A stretch of 64,000 bases of DNA from Enterobacter hormaechei ATCC 49162 (GTDB lineage: Bacteria; Pseudomonadota; Gammaproteobacteria; Enterobacterales; Enterobacteriaceae), in assembly GCF_001875655.1 (NCBI RefSeq), contig NZ_MKEQ01000001.1:3410001-3474000 (forward strand). The letters run 5' to 3'. Shown here in pieces: positions 58,034-64,000 of this stretch; the first letter of the stretch is position 1; each line of letters starts with the position of its first letter. The position numbers and the translations under genes were made by a program. A model generated the notes under the pieces. That model was given only the letters and a program-made list of their open reading frames with translations, was not told the DNA's origin and did no database searches.

Positions 58034-59871
58034 ACATGCTTGCCTTAACCATTATTTTTCCGCTGATTGGCTTCGTGCTGCTGGCGTTTTCTCGCGGCCG
58101 CTGGTCTGAGAATCTGTCTGCCACCGTTGGCATGGGATCTGTCGGCCTGGCTGCGCTGGTGACAGCGTATGCGGGTATCGACTTCTTTAACAATGGACGT
58201 CAGGCCTACAGCGTACCGCTGTGGAACTGGATGTCGGTCGGTAACTTCAACATCGGTTTCAACCTGGTGCTGGATGGTCTGTCTCTGACCATGCTCTCCG
58301 TCGTCACCGGCGTGGGCTTCCTGATCCACATGTTCGCCTCCTGGTACATGCGCGGTGAAGAGGGATACTCCCGCTTCTTCGCCTACACCAACCTGTTTAT
58401 CGCCAGCATGGTTGTTCTGGTGCTGGCCGATAACCTGCTGCTGATGTATCTGGGCTGGGAAGGCGTGGGTCTGTGCTCTTACCTGCTGATCGGTTTCTAC
58501 TACACCGATCCGAAGAATAGCGCAGCGGCCATGAAAGCGTTCGTCGTGACCCGTGTGGGTGACGTGTTCCTCGCGTTCGCGCTGTTCATTCTCTACAACG
58601 AACTGGGCACGCTGAACTTCCGCGAAATGGTGGAACTGGCACCGGCGCACTTCGAAGCAGGCAACAACATGCTGTGGTGGGCAACGCTGATGCTGCTGGG
58701 TGGTGCTGTGGGTAAATCCGCACAGCTGCCGTTGCAGACGTGGCTGGCCGACGCGATGGCGGGTCCAACCCCTGTCTCCGCGCTGATCCACGCCGCGACC
58801 ATGGTTACCGCCGGTGTTTACCTGATTGCGCGTACTCATGGCCTGTTCCTGATGACTCCGGAAATTCTGCATCTGGTGGGTATCGTTGGTGCGGTCACGC
58901 TGGTGCTGGCAGGCTTTGCCGCGCTGGTGCAGACCGACATCAAACGCGTTCTCGCGTACTCCACCATGAGCCAGATTGGTTACATGTTCCTGGCGCTGGG
59001 CGTTCAGGCGTGGGACGCAGCCATTTTCCACCTGATGACGCACGCGTTCTTTAAAGCGCTGCTGTTCCTCTCGTCCGGTTCCGTCATTCTGGCCTGCCAC
59101 CACGAGCAGAACATCTTCAAAATGGGCGGACTGCGTAAGTCTATCCCGCTGGTCTATGTCTGCTTCCTGGTGGGCGGCGCGGCGCTGGCGGCACTGCCGC
59201 TGATCACCGCGGGCTTCTTCAGTAAGGACGAAATCCTTGCGGGTGCCATGGCGAATGGTCATATCAATCTGATGGTTGCGGGTCTGGTCGGTGCGTTCAT
59301 GACCTCCCTGTATACCTTCCGTATGATTTTCATCGTATTCCACGGTAAAGAACAAATTCACGCTCACGCAGGGAAGGGGATTACCCACCACCTGCCGCTG
59401 ATTGTGCTGCTGGTCCTCTCCACCTTCGTTGGCGCGATGATTGTGCCACCGTTGCAGGGCGTGCTGCCGGCGACAACCGAGCTTGAGCACGGTCGCGTTC
59501 TGACGCTTGAAATCACCTCTGGCGTTGTGGCTATCGCGGGCATCCTGATCGCCGCATGGCTGTGGCTGGGCAAACGTACGCTGGTGACCGCCGTTGCCAA
59601 CAGTGCGCCGGGCCGTCTGCTGGGCACCTGGTGGTACAACGCATGGGGCTTCGACTGGCTGTACGACATGATCTTCGTCAAGCCGTTCCTGGGCATCGCG
59701 TGGCTGCTGAAGCGCGACCCACTGAACAGCCTGATGAACATCCCGGCGATCCTCTCTCGCTTTGCAGGTAAAGGTCTGCTGTTCAGCGAGAACGGTTATC
59801 TGCGCTGGTATGTGGCGTCCATGAGCATCGGTGCGGTTGTCGTACTGGCGCTGCTGATGGTGTTGCGTTGA
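58030..59871 (+). CDS. nuoL: NADH-quinone oxidoreductase subunit L
   Basis: A 613-residue antiporter-like subunit with about sixteen transmembrane segments, the most distal pump of complex I. The key buried residues are present: Glu144 in [10 protein letters not shown] and Lys229 in GGAVGKSAQ, followed by the [25 protein letters not shown] region. The long C-terminal part includes the lateral amphipathic helix. The ATGA overlap with nuoK implies coupling. Unlike the other junctions, the gap to nuoM is 168 bases and holds a REP pair. Confidence 0.97.
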   Translation: MNMLALTIIFPLIGFVLLAFSRGRWSENLSATVGMGSVGLAALVTAYAGIDFFNNGRQAYSVPLWNWMSVGNFNIGFNLVLDGLSLTMLSVVTGVGFLIHMFASWYMRGEEGYSRFFAYTNLFIASMVVLVLADNLLLMYLGWEGVGLCSYLLIGFYYTDPKNSAAAMKAFVVTRVGDVFLAFALFILYNELGTLNFREMVELAPAHFEAGNNMLWWATLMLLGGAVGKSAQLPLQTWLADAMAGPTPVSALIHAATMVTAGVYLIARTHGLFLMTPEILHLVGIVGAVTLVLAGFAALVQTDIKRVLAYSTMSQIGYMFLALGVQAWDAAIFHLMTHAFFKALLFLSSGSVILACHHEQNIFKMGGLRKSIPLVYVCFLVGGAALAALPLITAGFFSKDEILAGAMANGHINLMVAGLVGAFMTSLYTFRMIFIVFHGKEQIHAHAGKGITHHLPLIVLLVLSTFVGAMIVPPLQGVLPATTELEHGRVLTLEITSGVVAIAGILIAAWLWLGKRTLVTAVANSAPGRLLGTWWYNAWGFDWLYDMIFVKPFLGIAWLLKRDPLNSLMNIPAILSRFAGKGLLFSENGYLRWYVASMSIGAVVVLALLMVLR

Positions 59872-59886
59872 TTTGAGCTGTGTGGT

Positions 59887-59953
59887 TGTCGGGTGGCGCT
59901 AGCGCTTACCCGACCTACGGACTGTAGGCCCGGTAAGCGAAGCGCCACCGGGC
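59887..59953. repeat. REP pair inside the nuo operon
   Basis: TGTCGGGTGGCGCTAGCGC at 59887 and an opposing unit GGCCCGGTAAGCGAAGCG followed by CCACCGGGC ending at 59953. It lies between nuoL and nuoM, so it is transcribed within the operon mRNA and could block 3' exonuclease decay of the upstream part. Confidence 0.85.
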
Positions 59954-60039
59954 AAAAAGGCCCCGCACTCAAACGTGAATGTAGTCGAATTCGTTGAAAA
60001 TCGGTCCCTTAGGGACTTTAACAAGGAATAAAAATCGCC

Positions 60040-61569
60040 ATGTTATTACCCTGGCTAATATTAATTCCCTTCATCGGCGGCTTCCTGTGCTGGCAGACTG
60101 AACGCTTCGGCGTGAAGATGCCGCGCTGGATCGCGCTGATCACCATGGGATTGACGCTCGCGCTTGGCCTGCAACTGTGGTTGCAGGGTGGCTACTCACT
60201 GACCCAGTCTGCGGGCCTTCCGCAGTGGCAGTCTGAGTTTATCCTGCCGTGGATCCCGCGTTTTGGCATTACGATCCACCTGGCGATTGACGGTCTGTCG
60301 CTGCTGATGGTGGTGCTGACCGGTCTGCTCGGCGTTCTGGCGGTACTCTGCTCCTGGCGAGAAATCGAAAAATACCAGGGCTTCTTCCACCTGAACCTGA
60401 TGTGGATCCTGGGCGGCGTAATCGGCGTGTTCCTTGCCATCGATATGTTCCTGTTCTTCTTCTTCTGGGAGATGATGCTGGTGCCGATGTACTTCCTGAT
60501 CGCGCTGTGGGGCCACAAGGCCTCCGACGGTAAAACGCGTATCACGGCGGCCACCAAGTTCTTCATCTACACCCAGGCGAGTGGTCTGGTGATGTTGATT
60601 GCGATTCTGGCGCTGGTGTTTGTGCATTACAATGCCACCGGCGTCTGGACCTTCAACTATGAAGATCTGCTGAAGACCCCGATGTCCCACGGCGTGGAAT
60701 ACCTGCTGATGCTGGGCTTCTTCATCGCCTTCGCGGTGAAAATGCCGGTCGTACCGCTGCACGGCTGGCTGCCAGACGCGCACTCACAGGCACCTACGGC
60801 GGGTTCCGTCGACCTGGCGGGTATCTTGCTGAAAACGGCGGCCTACGGTCTGCTGCGTTTCTCCCTGCCGCTGTTCCCGAACGCCTCCGCTGAGTTCGCG
60901 CCGATTGCCATGTGGCTGGGTGTGATCGGTATCTTCTACGGTGCGTGGATGGCCTTCACGCAGTACGACATCAAACGTCTGATTGCTTACACCTCCGTTT
61001 CCCACATGGGCTTCGTGCTGATTGCCATCTACACCGGCAGCCAGCTGGCGTACCAGGGGGCGGTGATCCAGATGATTGCGCACGGCCTGTCCGCGGCTGG
61101 TCTCTTCATCCTGTGTGGTCAGCTGTATGAACGTCTGCACACCCGCGACATGCGTATGATGGGCGGCCTGTGGGGCAAAATGAAATGGCTGCCAGCGCTC
61201 TCCATGTTCTTCGCGGTGGCGACCCTGGGTATGCCGGGTACCGGTAACTTCGTCGGCGAGTTTATGATCCTGTTCGGCAGCTTCAACGTGGTACCGACGA
61301 TCACCGTCATTTCCACCTTTGGTCTGGTGTTCGCGTCCGTGTACTCACTGGCGATGCTGCACCGCGCTTACTTCGGTAAAGCGAAGAGTGAAATTGCTGC
61401 ACAAGAACTGCCGGGGATGTCGCTGCGTGAGCTGTTCATCATCCTGCTGCTGGTCGTACTGCTGGTGCTGTTGGGCTTCTATCCGCAGCCGATTCTGGAT
61501 ACCTCGCACTCCGCGATGGGTAACATCCAGCAGTGGTTTGTTAATTCTGCTTCTACTACAAGGCCGTAA
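60040..61569 (+). CDS. nuoM: NADH-quinone oxidoreductase subunit M
   Basis: A 509-residue antiporter-like subunit with fourteen transmembrane segments. Glu144 in FFFFFWEMMLVPM and Lys234 in FAVKMPVVPLHGWLPDAHSQAPT are the conserved pump residues. It forms the middle antiporter module between NuoL and NuoN. An AAGGAAT ribosome site and a small GTCCC/GGGAC hairpin (60004-60016) lie ahead of the ATG. nuoN follows after 6 bases. Confidence 0.97.
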   Translation: MLLPWLILIPFIGGFLCWQTERFGVKMPRWIALITMGLTLALGLQLWLQGGYSLTQSAGLPQWQSEFILPWIPRFGITIHLAIDGLSLLMVVLTGLLGVLAVLCSWREIEKYQGFFHLNLMWILGGVIGVFLAIDMFLFFFFWEMMLVPMYFLIALWGHKASDGKTRITAATKFFIYTQASGLVMLIAILALVFVHYNATGVWTFNYEDLLKTPMSHGVEYLLMLGFFIAFAVKMPVVPLHGWLPDAHSQAPTAGSVDLAGILLKTAAYGLLRFSLPLFPNASAEFAPIAMWLGVIGIFYGAWMAFTQYDIKRLIAYTSVSHMGFVLIAIYTGSQLAYQGAVIQMIAHGLSAAGLFILCGQLYERLHTRDMRMMGGLWGKMKWLPALSMFFAVATLGMPGTGNFVGEFMILFGSFNVVPTITVISTFGLVFASVYSLAMLHRAYFGKAKSEIAAQELPGMSLRELFIILLLVVLLVLLGFYPQPILDTSHSAMGNIQQWFVNSASTTRP

Positions 61570-61575
61570 TTCGCC

Positions 61576-63033
61576 ATGACAATAACTCCACAACAACTGA
61601 TCGCGCTGCTACCGCTGCTGATCGTCGGATTGACGGTGGTGGTTGTGATGCTCTCCATTGCGTGGCGACGCAATCACTTCCTGAATGCGACCCTGTCCGT
61701 TCTGGGTCTGAACGCTGCGTTAGTCTCCCTCTGGTTTGTTGGCCAGGCGGGAGCGATGGACGTCACGCCGCTGATGCGCGTTGACGGCTACGCCATGCTT
61801 TACACCGGTCTGGTGCTGCTGGCGAGCCTGGCAACCTGTACCTTTGCGTACCCGTGGCTTGAAGGGTACAACGACAACAAAGAAGAGTTTTACCTGCTGG
61901 TACTGATTGCCGCACTGGGCGGCATTCTGCTGGCGAACGCGAACCACCTGGCCGCGCTGTTCCTCGGTATTGAGCTGATCTCACTGCCGCTGTTCGGCCT
62001 GATTGGTTATGCCTTCCGTCAGAAGCGCTCTCTGGAAGCGAGTATCAAGTACACAATTCTGTCTGCGGCCGCGTCGTCGTTCCTGCTGTTCGGTATCGCG
62101 CTGCTGTACGCACAGACGGGTAACCTCTCCTTCATGGCGCTCGGCAAGAGCCTTGGCGATGGCATGATGCATGAGCCGCTGCTGCTGGCGGGTCTGGGCA
62201 TGATGATTGTTGGCCTTGGCTTTAAACTCTCTCTGGTGCCGTTCCACCTGTGGACGCCAGACGTATACCAGGGTGCGCCTGCACCGGTCTCTACCTTCCT
62301 GGCGACGGCGAGCAAAATCGCTATCTTCGGGGTGGTCATGCGTCTGTTCCTGTACGCACCGGTGGGTGACAGTGAAGCGGTCCGCGTGGTGCTGGGCATC
62401 ATCGCGTTCGTCTCCATCATCTTCGGTAACCTGATGGCGCTGAGCCAGACCAACATCAAGCGTCTGCTGGGCTACTCCTCTATCTCTCATCTGGGCTACC
62501 TGCTGGTGGCGCTGATTGCGCTGCAAAGCGGTGAGATGTCGATGGAAACCGTGGGTGTGTATCTGGCCGGTTACCTGTTCAGCAGCCTCGGCGCGTTCGG
62601 CGTGGTGAGCCTGATGTCCAGCCCGTACCGTGGCCCGGATGCAGATTCCCTGTTCTCCTACCGTGGTCTGTTCTGGCACCGTCCGATCCTCTCTGCGGTA
62701 ATGACCGTGATGATGCTCTCGCTGGCGGGTATCCCGATGACGCTGGGCTTTATCGGCAAGTTCTACGTGCTGGCCGTCGGTGTGCAGGCGGGTCTGTGGT
62801 GGCTGACTGCCGGTGTCGTTATCGGCTCCGCGATTGGTCTCTACTACTATCTGCGCGTCGCGGTGAGCCTGTACCTGAGCGCGCCGCAGCAGCTCAACCG
62901 TGATGCACCAACCAACTGGCAGTACAGCGCCGGGGGTATCGTGGTGCTGATCTCCGCGCTGCTGGTGCTGATCTTCGGTGTCTATCCGCAGCCGCTGATT
63001 GAGATTGTGCAGCGCGCGATGCCGCTGATGTAA
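61576..63033 (+). CDS. nuoN: NADH-quinone oxidoreductase subunit N
   Basis: A 485-residue antiporter-like subunit with fourteen transmembrane segments, the same length as in E. coli. Glu133 in [12 protein letters not shown] and Lys217 in [21 protein letters not shown] are the conserved pump residues. It is the last gene of the operon and is closed by an intrinsic terminator 15 bases after the stop. Sequence is nearly unchanged from E. coli in the central helices. Confidence 0.97.
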   Translation: MTITPQQLIALLPLLIVGLTVVVVMLSIAWRRNHFLNATLSVLGLNAALVSLWFVGQAGAMDVTPLMRVDGYAMLYTGLVLLASLATCTFAYPWLEGYNDNKEEFYLLVLIAALGGILLANANHLAALFLGIELISLPLFGLIGYAFRQKRSLEASIKYTILSAAASSFLLFGIALLYAQTGNLSFMALGKSLGDGMMHEPLLLAGLGMMIVGLGFKLSLVPFHLWTPDVYQGAPAPVSTFLATASKIAIFGVVMRLFLYAPVGDSEAVRVVLGIIAFVSIIFGNLMALSQTNIKRLLGYSSISHLGYLLVALIALQSGEMSMETVGVYLAGYLFSSLGAFGVVSLMSSPYRGPDADSLFSYRGLFWHRPILSAVMTVMMLSLAGIPMTLGFIGKFYVLAVGVQAGLWWLTAGVVIGSAIGLYYYLRVAVSLYLSAPQQLNRDAPTNWQYSAGGIVVLISALLVLIFGVYPQPLIEIVQRAMPLM

Positions 63034-63048
63034 GGTGAAAGCAAAAAA

Positions 63049-63068
63049 CCCGCCTCGGCGGGTTTTTT
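63049..63068 (+). terminator. Rho-independent terminator of the nuo operon
   Basis: CCCGCC (63049-63054) and GGCGGG (63057-63062) pair around TC, followed by six T and preceded by six A. It can work in both directions, ending nuoN and possibly cheV transcripts. Confidence 0.9.
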
Positions 63069-63070
63069 AT

Positions 63071-63139
63071 TGCCGGGTGGCGCTGCGCTTACCCGGCCTA
63101 CAGGACCGTAGGCCCGTGCAAGCGTAGCGCCGCCGGGCA
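63071..63139. repeat. REP pair between nuoN and cheV
   Basis: TGCCGGGTGGCGCTGCGC at 63071 and an opposing unit ending AGCGTAGCGCCGCCGGGCA at 63139. It lies between convergent genes just after the terminator. Confidence 0.85.
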
Positions 63140-63152
63140 AAGCAACCGGCGA

Positions 63153-64000
63153 CTAAGCCAACTGCTTCCTGCTTATAAGCGGCCCCTCAATCTTCTTCAT
63201 CGAGCGGTCCAGCACCTCTTCAATTACCGACGACAGCTCGTTCAGCTCAAACTTCGCCACATAGCCGTCCGCCTTCACTTTGCGAATATGATCTTCATTC
63301 GCATTGCCGGAAAGAGACGAGTGGATCACCACCGGAATATCTTTCAGTACCGGGTCGGTTTTGATTTTGCGCGTCAGCGTAAAGCCATCCATCTCCGGCA
63401 TTTCGAGGTCGGTTAATACCAGGGCAATCTTATCGGTAACGGGAACGCCCTCAGCCTGAGCCTGCGCGGCCAGCTGAGTGATTTTCTCCCACGCGTCTTT
63501 GCCGGTGATATGCAGCTGAGCCGGGATCTCCATCGCCTGCAATCCCTTCTCCAGCATTGATCGCGCCACTTTCGAGTCTTCTGCAACAATCGCGACAGAG
63601 CCTGGCTTGATGTTGAATTTGGTGGTTTCCAGATGGGTGGCGTGCAGATCGTGATTCGCCGGGGTGATGTCATACAGGATCTGCTCCACGTCCAGCACCA
63701 TCGCCAGATCGTTGGTATCGGTCTTCTCATCCAGACAGGCAATGCTGGTGATGTAGCGACCGCTGACGGCGGTTTCCGCGGCGTGCACCTGCTTCCAGTC
63801 CAGACGCATGATGTTTTCCACCGATTCCACGGCAAACGCCTGCACGCTGCGGGCATATTCGGTGATCAGCAGGATGTTCAGCCCGGTGGCTGGCTTGCAG
63901 CCAGCGACAGCGGCCAGATCGATCACCGGGATCACCTGGTCGCGAATGTTCACCATCCCCATCAGCGGAGACTTCATTCCCGCCGGTTTGGTGAAGGTCG
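63153..64000 (-). CDS. cheV: Chemotaxis coupling protein CheV (N-terminus beyond the window)
   Basis: The reading frame is open to the right edge, so the start lies outside; 282 residues are visible. The visible part has the latter portion of a CheW-like domain (GMVNIRDQVIPVIDLAAVAG and the DVEQILYDI end), then a response-regulator receiver domain from about the middle, with the phospho-acceptor Asp in LVLTDLEMPEMDGF and the switch Lys region GYVAKFELNEL. CheV couples chemoreceptors to CheA and is tuned by phosphorylation. An internal ATG at 63977 is not the start, because homology continues upstream of it (TFTKPAG). The gene is absent from E. coli K-12 but present in Salmonella and Enterobacter. 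Confidence 0.93.
   Translation of the reverse strand, partial: TFTKPAGMKSPLMGMVNIRDQVIPVIDLAAVAGCKPATGLNILLITEYARSVQAFAVESVENIMRLDWKQVHAAETAVSGRYITSIACLDEKTDTNDLAMVLDVEQILYDITPANHDLHATHLETTKFNIKPGSVAIVAEDSKVARSMLEKGLQAMEIPAQLHITGKDAWEKITQLAAQAQAEGVPVTDKIALVLTDLEMPEMDGFTLTRKIKTDPVLKDIPVVIHSSLSGNANEDHIRKVKADGYVAKFELNELSSVIEEVLDRSMKKIEGPLISRKQLA

Noticed and set aside
58045..59490. A 481-codon minus-strand frame opposite nuoL, and a similar one at 52912-54351 opposite nuoG
   Set aside because: Both are very rich in His, Arg and Gln, as expected for the complement of biased codons in known genes, and have no family match.

Overview
The window is a stretch of chromosome from a motile member of the Enterobacteriaceae, most like Enterobacter and its close relatives. 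The reasons are that nearly every protein reads as a close relative of its Escherichia coli K-12 counterpart, the gene order follows K-12 from fadJ to nuoN, the DNA is moderately GC rich, and there are accessory differences. The main differences are a PTS and split-transketolase cluster next to pta, a GNAT acetyltransferase after hisP, and a CheV coupling protein after nuoN. The genus is an inference; nothing here fixes the species.

Layout. Bases 1-8.2k carry the end of fadJ, sixA, smrB (minus strand), then prmB, aroC, mepA, yfcA, epmC and yfcL as a tightly packed plus-strand run, followed by mnmC on the minus strand. fabB starts at 8.4k behind FadR-like and FabR-like sites. Next come the MFS transporter yfcJ, flk (minus), and pdxB-usg-truA-dedA-accD-folC-dedD. 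cvpA-purF follows behind a PurR box, then ubiX. From 21.8k to 26.2k lie argT and hisJQMP, with an NtrC enhancer and a sigma-54 promoter upstream of argT and another NtrC palindrome before hisJ.

From 26.2k to 30.7k are small enzymes: a GNAT, yfcH, folX, the glutathione transferases yfcG and yfcF, the phosphodiesterase yfcE and the Nudix protein yfcD. From 30.75k to 36.0k is the accessory cluster: a LacI-family regulator facing an operon of PTS IIA, IIB and IIC (ascorbate family) and the two halves of a transketolase. Its shared control region has two matching palindromes and a CRP-like site. This is the best candidate here for a poorly described pathway, namely uptake and phosphorylation of a ketose or pentose-like sugar with direct two-carbon transfer.

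From 36.1k to 47.4k are pta and ackA (minus), yfbV, yfbU, hxpA, yfbS, then yfbR and alaA (minus) and the LysR regulator lrhA, with about 0.9 kb of gene-free AT-rich DNA before lrhA. From 48.0k to 63.0k is the complete 13-gene nuo operon for respiratory complex I. A REP pair lies inside it between nuoL and nuoM. The window ends in cheV, cut by the right edge.

No tRNA, rRNA, insertion sequence, prophage or CRISPR array was seen. Repeats are of two kinds: REP elements at six places, and a separate GGGAGAGGG-type hairpin repeat at three places.
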